From Deltaproteobacteria bacterium (GTDB lineage Bacteria; Desulfobacterota; Desulfobulbia; Desulfobulbales; SURF-16): a stretch of 57,261 nt of DNA. Positions 17,840-26,848 of this stretch are shown piece by piece. The stretch spans positions 1 to 57,261 of the forward strand of contig JAOZOY010000009.1 of NCBI GenBank assembly GCA_029933005.1. The letters are read 5' to 3'. Within the stretch, counting starts at the first letter, position 1. Each line of letters begins with the position of its first letter. A program made the position numbers and the translations under genes. The notes under the pieces are model-generated. The model worked only from the letters and a program-made list of their open reading frames with translations. It was not told where the DNA came from and ran no database searches.

Positions 17840-18965
17840 TGTTTTCCTTAGTTCTGCGGCTATTAATTATGCCCATGAGATAATCTACCAGGCCAGTATC
17901 ATTATTTTCTTCTGCTTTTTTAATTTGCGTATTGATTTCAGATTCAGAAAGGTTTACAGCATCTGCGCCCCAGGTGCTTATTTCCTCTGCTGTTGCACCA
18001 GTGGCATTACTGGAACTTGCCCCAGTTATGGAATCACTACGATAATCTTTATAATCTTGATATCGCTTCGCACCTTCGGTAACACTTTCATCATAAGCAC
18101 CGGACAATTTTTCCAATTCTTCTTTCCAGAATGCTTCGTTATCTTTAACAATGGCTGCCGATTGTCCATCGTAATCTGACAGAGAGCTTGTTCTTTGACC
18201 TTCATTGTGCCCTAACGCTGTGTTTAATTGGGCATCAAGCATTTTATTAGTTACTGATTGCTCCGCTAACAGTGCGGAAAGATTCGCCTCTCTTGTTTGT
18301 GTTATCTGCGAATTTTGACTATCAACATAAAGATTTAAAACAGAGTTCTTGCGAGTGGTCATCTCCATTGGTACATTATCTGGCTGTGCACTCCTGTCAT
18401 CACCACCAGAAGGAAATCTACCACCTCCGCTGCCCGTAGAGCTTTCAGACGGGTACCGTTGTGACTCTTGTGTTCCTGGAATTGTCGCCCAGTCGGTAAA
18501 GTGTTCAGGGTCAACCACATCATAATTTCTACCACCTACCTCTGTACTGGTCATCCCTGGCCCAGCATTAACGGTATTGATAGCATCACCATAAATACTT
18601 TTTGATTGGTTCATTGCTGAACTGTGTTGGCCTCTTATTTCACTTGCAGCGTCGTCATAAGCTTTATTGATATCGTTACGACCAGTAGTGATAGAAGCGT
18701 TCATAGTGTCACGCATACCGCCAATAGCACCCGTGTAATCGTCAACAGCAGTGTCGTATTGACCTTTCCTTTCCTGTTCTGCCAACAAACCGGCATCATT
18801 CATCCGCCAGCCATATTCTGGCCGGAACTTATATGACCTGTCGCGTATTTCAGATGCGTTTCTTATTCTGTTCCTATCATCACGAAGCATTCTGTCACGT
18901 TGTGTCCCTTCACGCTCGTTTGTTGCAGCAATGATAGATTCACGTTGTCTGTCTAATAGTCCCAT
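17820..18965 (-). CDS. Virion-associated coiled-coil protein
   Basis: This 381-residue protein has a basic N-terminus (MGLLDRQRESIIAATNEREG), repeated helical segments rich in Gln, Asn and Asp, and a Gly/Ser-rich hinge (SSTGSGGGRFPSGGDD) near residue 190. Only 8 bases separate it from the upstream Gly-zipper protein. Length, coiled coils and position match ejection proteins of short-tailed phages. A specific equivalent cannot be assigned from sequence alone. Confidence 0.55.
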   Translation of the reverse strand: MGLLDRQRESIIAATNEREGTQRDRMLRDDRNRIRNASEIRDRSYKFRPEYGWRMNDAGLLAEQERKGQYDTAVDDYTGAIGGMRDTMNASITTGRNDINKAYDDAASEIRGQHSSAMNQSKSIYGDAINTVNAGPGMTSTEVGGRNYDVVDPEHFTDWATIPGTQESQRYPSESSTGSGGGRFPSGGDDRSAQPDNVPMEMTTRKNSVLNLYVDSQNSQITQTREANLSALLAEQSVTNKMLDAQLNTALGHNEGQRTSSLSDYDGQSAAIVKDNEAFWKEELEKLSGAYDESVTEGAKRYQDYKDYRSDSITGASSSNATGATAEEISTWGADAVNLSESEINTQIKKAEENNDTGLVDYLMGIINSRRTKENNAKEKI

Positions 18966-18973
18966 TTTTTACC

Positions 18974-19867
18974 TCAAGCTGGCAACAGGCCAGTGTCATT
19001 TAAAAACCTTGGATCTTTGCTCCCAGCAGCGGGGCCGGACAACGTCCCTCTTGTTGAACCACCCGACAACGCCTCGATGATTGATGAACTATAAGCGGCT
19101 TTCTTCCTGTCTTCTTCGTCCCATGCTGCTTGTGTGGCTTGCGTATTAAATCCATCTTGCATAGAAGCTAGTTTTCTATTTTCCACACCGGTTAAGTTTA
19201 TTTGTGCTAGTGAGTTTTCATTGTTCAGAGAGGCCAGGTTTAAAGCAGATGCGTTCTGTGAGTTCAACCTACTAGAGGCTAAGGCACCCTCAGCCTTTAT
19301 CGCTTCTTGGTTGGCCAGGCTATTTGCTTTTATTCTGTCCAAATCACCTTGTAGCGTTTCTGCTCTCGATGCTGAGTCTATCTTTGACTGTTCCTTTTGC
19401 ATCTTTTCATTTGATGCCCCAGATATGAGATTCCCGCCCATAGACAAGGCCCCACCACCTATAAGTTGACCACCTGTTCCGACTTCAACATCGCCGAGTA
19501 GCCCAGCAAGCCCACTGTTGGTCGCTGGCGTTGCTGCTGAAGCCGCTCCGGTTTCAGCAGCGGCAAGCCCAGCAACATCGGCTTGCTGAGCAGCGTATAT
19601 ACTAGCATCAGGTGTTGCAACAGGCGCACCACTCATAAACCCACCAATACCCCCACCAATCGCACCACCAATCGCACCATACAAGGCACCTGTTTCAATA
19701 TCTCCACCAGTGACTAGCGCACCGATAGCTCCAATTGCAGCACCAACGACTGCACCAACTGCGGCACCAACTATTGTTGAAACAAGCGCACTACCGATTC
19801 CAGCAGCAACATATGATCCTGCTGCCCATCCACCAACTGCAGCAATAACAGGAACTAAAAATGGCAT
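18974..19867 (-). CDS. Glycine-zipper ejection-type protein
   Basis: This 297-residue protein. Residues 1-85 are an almost unbroken hydrophobic Gly/Ala/Val stretch with GxxxG spacing (AVGAVVGAAIGAIGALV, then GAIGGAIGGGIGGFMSG), and residues 150-260 form a coiled coil with many Asn, Ser and Gln. Glycine zippers pack membrane helices, and similar proteins in phage particles are thought to line the channel through the host envelope. The placement between the DUF2824 protein and the coiled-coil proteins fits a gp7/gp20-like ejection protein. The mechanism is inference. Confidence 0.6.
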   Translation of the reverse strand: MPFLVPVIAAVGGWAAGSYVAAGIGSALVSTIVGAAVGAVVGAAIGAIGALVTGGDIETGALYGAIGGAIGGGIGGFMSGAPVATPDASIYAAQQADVAGLAAAETGAASAATPATNSGLAGLLGDVEVGTGGQLIGGGALSMGGNLISGASNEKMQKEQSKIDSASRAETLQGDLDRIKANSLANQEAIKAEGALASSRLNSQNASALNLASLNNENSLAQINLTGVENRKLASMQDGFNTQATQAAWDEEDRKKAAYSSSIIEALSGGSTRGTLSGPAAGSKDPRFLNDTGLLPA

Positions 19868-19872
19868 AGTAT

Positions 19873-20370
19873 TTACTCCTTAATTAAAGACATAACATCT
19901 GAATGTTTTGATTGAAATATAAACAAATCAACAAACCTTCCTTTTTTTTGAAAAGCATCTGTCAGTATTGCAGTTTGAGACAAACCAACTTTTGTGGCAA
20001 ACATTCGAGCTTTTCGATTATACTCAGGTATTTGTGCTACAAACTTTCTCGCGCCCACATTATTTATCATCCAGGCCGAAGCAGCCCTTGCCGAGCTTAT
20101 TCTTTCTGTAAAATTAAGAGGACAATTTTCAGTAATTGCTATATGCAGATTATACATTATCTGATTTTGCCGAACAAATGTAACAATCACACCTTTACCA
20201 GGAATAAGCATTGTTACAGAAGGATTTGCCAACATTCCACGAATATGTTTTTTTACCCCTGCTTTCCCTAGGCCGTCATCACTACAAGCATCAAACATTA
20301 CGGGGTCACGCATGATCAAAGAGAGCGCTGTTATGTCTTTTTGTGTGCAGACAATCATCTCACATGACAT
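19873..20370 (-). CDS. DUF2824 / P22 gp14-like acyltransferase-fold protein
   Basis: This 165-residue protein. The C-terminal half (NNVGARKFVAQIPEYNRKARMFATKVGLSQ) has the GNAT-like pattern of DUF2824 (Pfam PF11039), the family of P22 gp14 and its relatives, which lie next to the ejection genes. GGAGATGTC supports the ATG at 20370, which overlaps the upstream gene by 11 bases. The gp14 group is a minor assembly or head protein, and no catalytic role is established. Position and fold support the call. Confidence 0.65.
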   Translation of the reverse strand: MSCEMIVCTQKDITALSLIMRDPVMFDACSDDGLGKAGVKKHIRGMLANPSVTMLIPGKGVIVTFVRQNQIMYNLHIAITENCPLNFTERISSARAASAWMINNVGARKFVAQIPEYNRKARMFATKVGLSQTAILTDAFQKKGRFVDLFIFQSKHSDVMSLIKE

Positions 20371-21517
20371 CTCCGTATAATTCTGTATATAAAGCCTCTA
20401 GGTATAGCGTAGCTTCGGATGTTGGGTTATTTGCCCTGTTGCCTTGAATCATTTCTTGTAAATGGGTTTTGGTTAATGTTGCAGGGTTGTATCCGTATTT
20501 TTTTATCACATCATCATATGACAGGCCATTTATAATTGGATTACCATCAATATCAATGGTTCTATTATATTCACCACCCCAAAGATCAGATATATTACTC
20601 ATATCCTGTTCAAAGATAGCTTGTAATTGATTCAACGCTGCTGTCTTTGCCTCACCATTCATGTCGGGATCAAGAATAATATTCTGGACAGATATTTCAT
20701 AATTCTTCGACAATTCCATGTAAGCGTCAGACAATGCTTTTTGTTCTTCAAGTGTTATCTGATTGTTCTGGATTAGTTCGTTAAACTCAAGATTCATCCT
20801 GTCTCGCATGGCTGCTTGCTGTGCATCAAAAACTTGTGCAGAAAATTTGTTGTCCCATTCTTGAGTAGCTAATTCTGATTGCAACAGTGCTTCGTATTCC
20901 ATGCTAGATTGCTGGTATTGCTGTGCTTGTGTTGTTTGTGCACCTGCTAACTCAGCGCCCTGCGTTGCAAGTCCTGCATGGTATTGTGCTGTTTGGTCGT
21001 TCAAAGCGCCTTCAATGTTTGCTCCCTGCTCCGCAAGCGCTCCGCTAATATCGCCTTCTTGGTTTTTTAGCTCTGACGTGTATTCAGCACCTTGATGTGC
21101 AAGATCTGCTTGTCCAAGAATTTGCGAGTCGTTCAGCACCGCTGGCATTATCTCTGCAATGCCACCCCGAACACCAGCCTCTACCCCCATATCACTGTTC
21201 AACAATCCACGGCCAGCCGCCTGTGATAATCCTTTTGATTCGCCAATGTCATATAGCATACTTCCTTTTTCAAGCAATCCACCAACTTGATTAACCGCAA
21301 GTGAATCGTCGTTGATAAAACTATTACCGGCATCGAACGACGTTTGATTTCCTGTTCCTTGATACCCCAAGTCTGACGGGTCAACACTGACTTTATCTAA
21401 TTCAAAATCAGAGCCACCGGTGTTAACATCATATTGCGATGTTGGTTTGTCGGGAGTAACAAACGGCTTTGTGTTTGGTGTTGTTGTGATAGGTGCATCT
21501 GGGTATGTTACGGCCAT
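20360..21517 (-). CDS. Virion-associated coiled-coil protein, unknown
   Basis: This 385-residue protein has a Pro/Thr-rich N-terminus (YPDAPITTTPNTKPFVTPDK). A central region (residues 110-250) is made of repeated Ala/Gln/Glu helices with a short near-repeat (LAEQGANIEGAL, LATQGAELAGA). The C-terminal third is acidic and helical. It lies directly downstream of the large repeat fibre and upstream of the gp14-like gene. Comparable phages have a gp26/gp7-type needle or ejection component here, but the sequence does not settle which. Confidence 0.55.
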   Translation of the reverse strand: MAVTYPDAPITTTPNTKPFVTPDKPTSQYDVNTGGSDFELDKVSVDPSDLGYQGTGNQTSFDAGNSFINDDSLAVNQVGGLLEKGSMLYDIGESKGLSQAAGRGLLNSDMGVEAGVRGGIAEIMPAVLNDSQILGQADLAHQGAEYTSELKNQEGDISGALAEQGANIEGALNDQTAQYHAGLATQGAELAGAQTTQAQQYQQSSMEYEALLQSELATQEWDNKFSAQVFDAQQAAMRDRMNLEFNELIQNNQITLEEQKALSDAYMELSKNYEISVQNIILDPDMNGEAKTAALNQLQAIFEQDMSNISDLWGGEYNRTIDIDGNPIINGLSYDDVIKKYGYNPATLTKTHLQEMIQGNRANNPTSEATLYLEALYTELYGDVM

Positions 21518-21538
21518 GATTTTTCCTGTTTGGTTATT

Positions 21539-23116
21539 TTATGGTGTGTATCGAGCGTCGAAAAAAAGCCCAACATCACCTCCTGAAGTTGACACACCTG
21601 CGGTCACAATACCTGCTTGTTCTAGCATACCAGATCCCGCGTTGCTTGATTGCACCAACATCACCCTTTTCCCTGTCAGGCCAGATACTTCTGCCCCCGC
21701 CGAGCCTGTCCACGAAAGGGGGCCAGCATTGGCAGAAGTATCTGAGATCCCAAAAAAAGAAATAGTGGTATCATTGGTGGCAAACGTGACAGGGACTTTT
21801 GCCAATTCAACAGAACAATCGACAGAATAAGTGATGCGCTCTAAAGGGGAACTTGATTCTTTTGTTGCATACCCCATACAAAATGGTATAGAAGTAAACC
21901 CAACAAGAATCTGATTGGCTGAAAACACCGGATAAAGATACCGATAACATTTATTTTTTTCTTCTGTGATGCTTGGATGAACAAAACTAGTGGCAACATT
22001 TCCACGTTCCAGTTTTGGATAAAAATACGTTTCCCCAGCAACACCAACAGACAAACCAGTAGCAGCAGAATCAAGAAGCCATGAATACGGAGTGCTTGGT
22101 GTGACAACCTGCGTACCGGAAACGCCCGCCCCTTCAATTGTTACGCTGCCAAAAGTAATGCTAAATATAACTGTTTCACCGCTTGCAGCAATCATATCGT
22201 CATTACGCTGCCAGCGTTTCCCCGACACCATCGTAATTGAGCTATCCGCATTTATTGTCCATTGCGATGAGCCATTGGCGCACCACATATCCTCGCCATA
22301 TTCACCATCTGCAAGTGCCGCTCCTGCATACTCTTCTTGATTGATTTGCGATATTGGATTGATCAGTAAATTTTCACCAAAGAGTCTACTGTGGGCGTGT
22401 AAACTGTCAGCATTGCTCCCATCGGTAAGCGTTTCAAGTTCAGAACCAGTTGCCGTTGTATCTGAATGGCTTGCTACTGTATGTGATTCAGCGTGCCGTG
22501 CTGCACTGTTTGTAGCAACATCTGCATGGCCTGAGCCGTCGCTTGTCCGATGGGTGTTGTTTAAGACCACATCGCTATGGTTCTTTCCGTCACTGGTTCG
22601 ATGTGTGTTGTTTAAAACCACATCTGAGTGATTTTTACCATCACTGTCACGATGGGTATTGTTTGCAACTACGTCACTATGGTTCTTTCCGTCACTGGTT
22701 CGATGTGTAGTGTTTAGCGCAATGGCCGTAGTATTCGACACTACCTCCGAGTGATCCGTACCATCACTACCTCGGTGTGTAGTGTTTAGCGCAATGGCCG
22801 TAGTATTCGACACTACCTCCGAGTGATCCGTACCATCACTACCTCTGTGTGTAGTGTTCAACGCAATTGCAGTTGTATTACTTGCAACATCCGCATGATC
22901 CGAACCGTCGCCGTCTCTATGGGTATCATTCAATACAACATTCGCATGGCTTGTACCGTCAGAATCAGGATGTGTCGGGGTTATCGCTTCATCAATTTCT
23001 TCTTCCAGTGTGTCAAAAGCATCTTCTACCGTATCGCTAATATTATTTAAGTCGCTGGTCTTTGACCGTGTTGCTGAAATCTGCAATGGTGCTGCATCAA
23101 AGTATCTATTTGCCAT
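21539..23116 (-). CDS. Repeat-containing tail fibre/needle protein
   Basis: This 525-residue protein. Residues 45-210 contain about eight repeats built on H..SDG.NHSDVV.NNTHR, two of them identical 24-residue units (72 bp). The spacing suggests a trimeric shaft with histidines that could bind metal ions, as seen in other phage fibre tips (inference). The C-terminal 280 residues (LLINPISQINQEEYAGAAL to GGDVGLFFDARYTP) resemble the carbohydrate-binding/fibre-head modules found on many phages. The gene overlaps the upstream stabiliser stop by one base. Confidence 0.7.
   Translation of the reverse strand: MANRYFDAAPLQISATRSKTSDLNNISDTVEDAFDTLEEEIDEAITPTHPDSDGTSHANVVLNDTHRDGDGSDHADVASNTTAIALNTTHRGSDGTDHSEVVSNTTAIALNTTHRGSDGTDHSEVVSNTTAIALNTTHRTSDGKNHSDVVANNTHRDSDGKNHSDVVLNNTHRTSDGKNHSDVVLNNTHRTSDGSGHADVATNSAARHAESHTVASHSDTTATGSELETLTDGSNADSLHAHSRLFGENLLINPISQINQEEYAGAALADGEYGEDMWCANGSSQWTINADSSITMVSGKRWQRNDDMIAASGETVIFSITFGSVTIEGAGVSGTQVVTPSTPYSWLLDSAATGLSVGVAGETYFYPKLERGNVATSFVHPSITEEKNKCYRYLYPVFSANQILVGFTSIPFCMGYATKESSSPLERITYSVDCSVELAKVPVTFATNDTTISFFGISDTSANAGPLSWTGSAGAEVSGLTGKRVMLVQSSNAGSGMLEQAGIVTAGVSTSGGDVGLFFDARYTP
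22560..22970 (-). repeat. HxxDGxxHxxV fibre repeats (72-bp near-identical units)
   Basis: Near-identical 72-bp units (22725-22796 and 22797-22868) encode the repeat G-SDGTDHSEVVSN-TTAIALN-TTHR, flanked by shorter 45-bp variants. Almost perfect identity at the DNA level suggests recent duplication or conversion within the fibre shaft. Confidence 0.7.
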
Positions 23117-24915
23117 TATCTCACCCGACCCAACACAGTATAGTCAACCGTGATGGCCTGCATGTTAAATTGTTCATCATTTTTAGATATAAAACCTATA
23201 TGTGTGCTCATATTTTCAGCAATCCCGTCAATGTCAGTACACGCTCGGTCAATAATAGGAGCGTCATACACAAACTCACCCCAAACGCCATCGCCCCAAA
23301 AAGCACCGCCACCCACAATATTATAATTATAGCTACGGGAACCTGGAATATTAGGAGTTCCATAGTCAAAATCACAACTTAATGCTAATGTGGTGTTGCT
23401 GGTTAGGCTTGCGGGGCCATCAAGCTCAAGAATCATCTTGAGAAAGTGCTTGTTATGCCTTAACGCGTCATAAGCATAATAAGGCATTCTGATAAACCCT
23501 GTAATGTTATTGCCGTTAAACGAATCACCAGAATCTAATTGGTAGACAAATCCATCGTCAGCACCAGCGTAGATGTACTCTATTCCGTTCTCAATAGTTG
23601 ACCATGCACAAGTAGTTTTAAATCCATACTCAAGAATTGTTCCCGTTGTTGGTTTATTCTTGTTAAAGGTTACGCATGTAATAAAGCCATCATCAAAAAA
23701 AAGTCTATACTGTGACTTGTTGAGCACTGATACAGAAGCAACAGGCACTCTATTTTCAATAAACTTTGCTAAACCCTCGTCAAGAGCATTGTCAACAAAA
23801 TCACCAAACTTTTGCGAGGCTTGTAGCGTTGTGAACTTATTGCCCATCAGAAACACTAAATTATTCACGCCCTCTACAGTGTTTGCCTTGGCTCCGACTG
23901 TATCAGAATATTGTGAAAAATCCCAATCCGTTTCGCTTGTCCCTTGGAGCATCCATATTGAATCGCTATTTTGACAAAGAAAGACAAGGGTGCTTTTTCC
24001 TAATACATTAATAGAAACAACCTCAGAGCCGGTTGTCATTTCACCTGCGCCAAGAAGTGCAGAAAAAGTAAGTGGATCTTTTACAGTAGACCGCTGAACA
24101 GAACCGCCTGGATAGGATAAGAATAATCGAGAAAGGTGTGCTGCCAAATGCGTTGGCTTGTCTGTCTCCATGCCAGCCACACGAATCGGAACAATTACAG
24201 AACCATTGAACATGTACGCAGTGTCAACGCCGTTTGTCCAGTATATCTTTCTTAGATTCGTAGAACCATAGAAATTAAAAACTATAATATCATAGTTCCC
24301 GTCAGGCTGTAGCGTAATAGCCTCATTGGTACTCGAAGATGTCGCGGATCCACTAACGCTTGTTATCGTTTCAGGATTACTAAAAGCACCACTCGCTGAA
24401 CTAATTACAATATATCCTATCGCAGATCCATCCCAAGCCCCCGATTGAAGAATTACTCGTTCAATGGTCGCGGTTTCGCTAGAAGCTCCACCTGACAATG
24501 TTTCCCCAGCAACGAACGCAGTAACGCCAGAAACAAAATTGATAGTTTCACCAGGGACAACTTCAGACCAACCAGAGGATGTTGATTTAAACATTTTAGC
24601 AGTCGCGCCACCAGTATCGTTACGCCAAGCGTATTGATCACCAGCATATCGACAAGTACCAAGAACACCATCTTCACCAGGGACTTCTGTTATTAATGCC
24701 CTGGCTGTCTCTTTGTCCTCATTATCAGGATACGATGAAGGGGCGGGGTGTCCGTCCAGAGCTTCATACCCTTTCGCTCTGAGATACCCAATAACATCAC
24801 CTTCCTGCCAAATATTCAACCCGCCAATTAATCGACCGGGTTCAATACCAATATGGGGTGATAGCGTATCAATTCCCCCTGTAAGAAAGAAAGTTTTACT
24901 TTTAATCCTACTCAT
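23116..24915 (-). CDS. gp10-like packaged-DNA stabilisation / tail hub protein
   Basis: This 599-residue protein begins FFLTGGIDTLSPHIGIEPGRLIGGLNIW with GYEALDGHPAPSSYP. The 'L..GLN.....G....GYE.FDG.P.PS' beginning is a widespread opening of proteins in short-tailed phages that close the head or form the tail hub. The rest is beta-propeller-like (repeated GxYDIIVFNFYG, AAHLSRLFLSYPGG, IYAGADDGFVYQLDSG). It lies directly after the gp4-like adaptor, overlapping it by 4 bases, where P22 has gp10. Function by position and opening motif. Confidence 0.65.
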   Translation of the reverse strand: MSRIKSKTFFLTGGIDTLSPHIGIEPGRLIGGLNIWQEGDVIGYLRAKGYEALDGHPAPSSYPDNEDKETARALITEVPGEDGVLGTCRYAGDQYAWRNDTGGATAKMFKSTSSGWSEVVPGETINFVSGVTAFVAGETLSGGASSETATIERVILQSGAWDGSAIGYIVISSASGAFSNPETITSVSGSATSSSTNEAITLQPDGNYDIIVFNFYGSTNLRKIYWTNGVDTAYMFNGSVIVPIRVAGMETDKPTHLAAHLSRLFLSYPGGSVQRSTVKDPLTFSALLGAGEMTTGSEVVSINVLGKSTLVFLCQNSDSIWMLQGTSETDWDFSQYSDTVGAKANTVEGVNNLVFLMGNKFTTLQASQKFGDFVDNALDEGLAKFIENRVPVASVSVLNKSQYRLFFDDGFITCVTFNKNKPTTGTILEYGFKTTCAWSTIENGIEYIYAGADDGFVYQLDSGDSFNGNNITGFIRMPYYAYDALRHNKHFLKMILELDGPASLTSNTTLALSCDFDYGTPNIPGSRSYNYNIVGGGAFWGDGVWGEFVYDAPIIDRACTDIDGIAENMSTHIGFISKNDEQFNMQAITVDYTVLGRVR

Positions 24916-25580
24916 TCGACTGTTATCCTTCCCTGGAAAGCTTGAGAGTTTCCATCTTCCCTGTCTGGGAGTTCGGCCGATTCAAGTTTTAGTAAAGCTG
25001 CCTTATATAATGCGAGGGACTGTTGCTCAAGTTCCATGTCTTTAAACTGTACGGCAAACATGTATTTAGCATATTCGAGAAACACGCGTTCAAATCGTTC
25101 GGGAATTGTTGGGGTGGCGGAATCGCCATCCATCTTAACAGGTGAATGCCAATAATCACAAACAAGTGTTCCAGTTGCGTCTTGGGGTGGTTCAAGAATT
25201 ATTTTCTTATCAGGACGAATAGTAAAGATACAAGGAGTGCCGTCTTCGCTATCTCGGTAATCTGACCGATATTCTTTGTATGTTACAAAAGTTAAAGGCT
25301 CTTCGTCAACAATTGTGAAGTAAAAACTTTCTTTGTCATATGTACCAATATCACTTGGCGCATCTATAACAGAATCAGTAGTTGTTGAGGGGGCATGTTG
25401 TTTCCAAAGAAAATTCCAATCGTTCCACAAAGTAGAAACAAAATACTCTGCCTCAGTCAAACAATCGCATATCTTTTTTAATGTCCCAATTTGTCCGACT
25501 GTACTTGTTGGAGTGTCAGCGTTGCCCGTAACTCCAAGCTCTTGTCTAAGTTGCTGTGCGAGTTCCAGTTTTGTTGACAT
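24912..25580 (-). CDS. Head-tail adaptor (gp4-like)
   Basis: This 222-residue protein contains an early LTEAEYFVSTLWNDWNFLW segment and a C-terminal helix LFAVQFKDMELEQQ-like (here YAKYMFAVQFKDMELEQQSL). The combination 'a...l....W..W.fLw' plus a regulator-like helix bundle is that of the podovirus adaptor/head-closure family. The order portal, scaffold, coat, small genes, adaptor, stabiliser matches P22-like phages. The stop overlaps the next start by 4 bases. Confidence 0.65.
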   Translation of the reverse strand: MSTKLELAQQLRQELGVTGNADTPTSTVGQIGTLKKICDCLTEAEYFVSTLWNDWNFLWKQHAPSTTTDSVIDAPSDIGTYDKESFYFTIVDEEPLTFVTYKEYRSDYRDSEDGTPCIFTIRPDKKIILEPPQDATGTLVCDYWHSPVKMDGDSATPTIPERFERVFLEYAKYMFAVQFKDMELEQQSLALYKAALLKLESAELPDREDGNSQAFQGRITVE

Positions 25581-25987
25581 TATACAGGCCCACCCTGCAT
25601 GGTTCCAGTTGCAGCATCGCTTGCAATGTTTTTATCCTTCATTGCCTTCGTGTTGGCTTGTGACGCGGCTTTTTTTGCTGCGTATGTTTCACGACGTTTT
25701 ATGGCTGCTGCTTCTTTTTTCTCTGCTGCAATTTTTTCAAGCTCTTCGACATTAGCCCCTTCACTTTTAGCCATCTTGGCTTTAATGCCAGCCTCAATTG
25801 CATCTTCGGTAGCATATTTTACTTCGGATTCGATCATATCCTCAATACATTTACCACCACAATTAAAAAGTAATGGCTCCCCTGTCTCTTCAACTATCTG
25901 CAGGTAACGGGCATTATTACCATACATTTTTTTTGCTACTTTACCAGATAATACTATGAACTTTTTTCTACGGTCTAACAGTCGCAT
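25580..25987 (-). CDS. Small head-region protein, unknown
   Basis: This 135-residue protein starts at the ATG at 25987, since AGGAGG lies 8 bases upstream (an earlier GTG at 25993 sits on that site). The first 40 residues are basic. The C-terminal half is a long Ala/Lys/Glu helix (EKKEAAAIKRRETYAAKKAA). It lies between coat-region genes and the adaptor. No domain is recognised. Confidence 0.5.
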   Translation of the reverse strand: MRLLDRRKKFIVLSGKVAKKMYGNNARYLQIVEETGEPLLFNCGGKCIEDMIESEVKYATEDAIEAGIKAKMAKSEGANVEELEKIAAEKKEAAAIKRRETYAAKKAASQANTKAMKDKNIASDAATGTMQGGPV

Positions 25988-26165
25988 CTTCACGGCCTCC
26001 TATGTCTTCATGTTTACCAAATAATGGTTTTTTTACTGCCAGGCCATTGTTGATTGTTCCAGTTTTTATCGGAGTAGTCTCTTCATCACCAGGCCAACAA
26101 CAATCTATACCCCATGGGTCAGGAGTTGGATCGGTGACGCGAGCATTTTTATTTACATGATTCAT
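25968..26165 (-). CDS. Small Pro-rich protein, unknown
   Basis: This 65-residue protein, MNHVNKNARVTDPTPDPWGI to DIGGREDATVRP, follows the terminator at 26180-26217 on its strand and overlaps the next start by 20 bases. It has two adjacent Cys residues (DCCWPGDE). The ribosome site is weak. It is kept as a gene because its stop/start overlap fits the operon, but it may be only moderately expressed. Confidence 0.4.
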   Translation of the reverse strand: MNHVNKNARVTDPTPDPWGIDCCWPGDEETTPIKTGTINNGLAVKKPLFGKHEDIGGREDATVRP

Positions 26166-26179
26166 ATTTTCACTTTACA

Positions 26180-26217
26180 GTAAAAAAGCCAAGTCAGCAA
26201 TATTGTTGACTTGGCTT
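26180..26217 (-). terminator. Intrinsic terminator after coat-region genes
   Basis: AAGCCAAGTCA (26186-26196) pairs perfectly with TGACTTGGCTT (26207-26217). Read leftward, the stem ends in six T. It follows the stop of the 47-residue gene at 26223 and would set coat and decoration gene output apart from the adaptor and tail genes. Confidence 0.75.
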
Positions 26218-26222
26218 CCCGG

Positions 26223-26366
26223 TTATTTAAAAGCAAATTTGCCACGATCAGAAGAAACACTTTCCTTTTTGATCGTTGGGCGCTGGCCCTGCTTAGTTTC
26301 CCCACGAAGTTTTTTCTTTTTAATCTCTTCCTGAGAACTCAGACCTTTTTCTAATGATGCTGCCAT
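26223..26366 (-). CDS. Small basic protein, unknown
   Basis: This 47-residue protein starts at the ATG at 26366 (GGAGGTAACACC just upstream). It is made of Lys/Glu/Ser with no hydrophobic core (MAASLEKGLSSQEEIKKKK...), so it is probably disordered or bound to other proteins or to DNA. It lies between the decoration-like gene and the terminator. Function is unknown. Confidence 0.5.
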   Translation of the reverse strand: MAASLEKGLSSQEEIKKKKLRGETKQGQRPTIKKESVSSDRGKFAFK

Positions 26367-26395
26367 GGTGTTACCTCCTATGGCGTTATAATTGT

Positions 26396-26791
26396 TTAGA
26401 ACCAATCAATGATAATATGCGGTGTTCCCTGCCCTGTTACAGCGCTTGCGTCTGTACCTTCATCAAGGGTTACTTTAACCACAGTATCAGCGGCAATAGC
26501 AGCGCTGATAATTGCGTTAGTATCGTCACCTTCGTTGAATACCGTATTCGCTGCAGTTCCATCGGCAATATTCAGTTTTCCGTAAGCGTCATCATCAGAT
26601 ACATTACCTACTTGGACATTACCAGCTTTTGTACTACATGCAAAGACTTCTGTTACGGCAACAGAAACCGAACGCAACATTCCACGTTTACCCGCTGGCC
26701 CTGAAATATAATGAATGGTATCACCAGCGGTGGCACCAAAATCCATCAGTGCGAAATTATAACCGATTGTCATCGGACTATCGTAAGACAT
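26396..26791 (-). CDS. Head decoration-like protein
   Basis: This 131-residue beta-rich protein follows the coat gene, in the place where many phages encode a capsid-decorating protein. It contains no enzyme motif. The sequence starts MSYDSPMTIGYNFALMDFG, and the body is rich in Ala, Thr, Val and Asp with the segment GTPHIIIDWF at the end. Function is inferred from its position, acidity and size. Confidence 0.5.
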   Translation of the reverse strand: MSYDSPMTIGYNFALMDFGATAGDTIHYISGPAGKRGMLRSVSVAVTEVFACSTKAGNVQVGNVSDDDAYGKLNIADGTAANTVFNEGDDTNAIISAAIAADTVVKVTLDEGTDASAVTGQGTPHIIIDWF

Positions 26792-26848
26792 TTTTTCACC
26801 TTGTATTTGTTAATGAGGGCGGTTAAACCCTCAGATTGTATGCTTCTT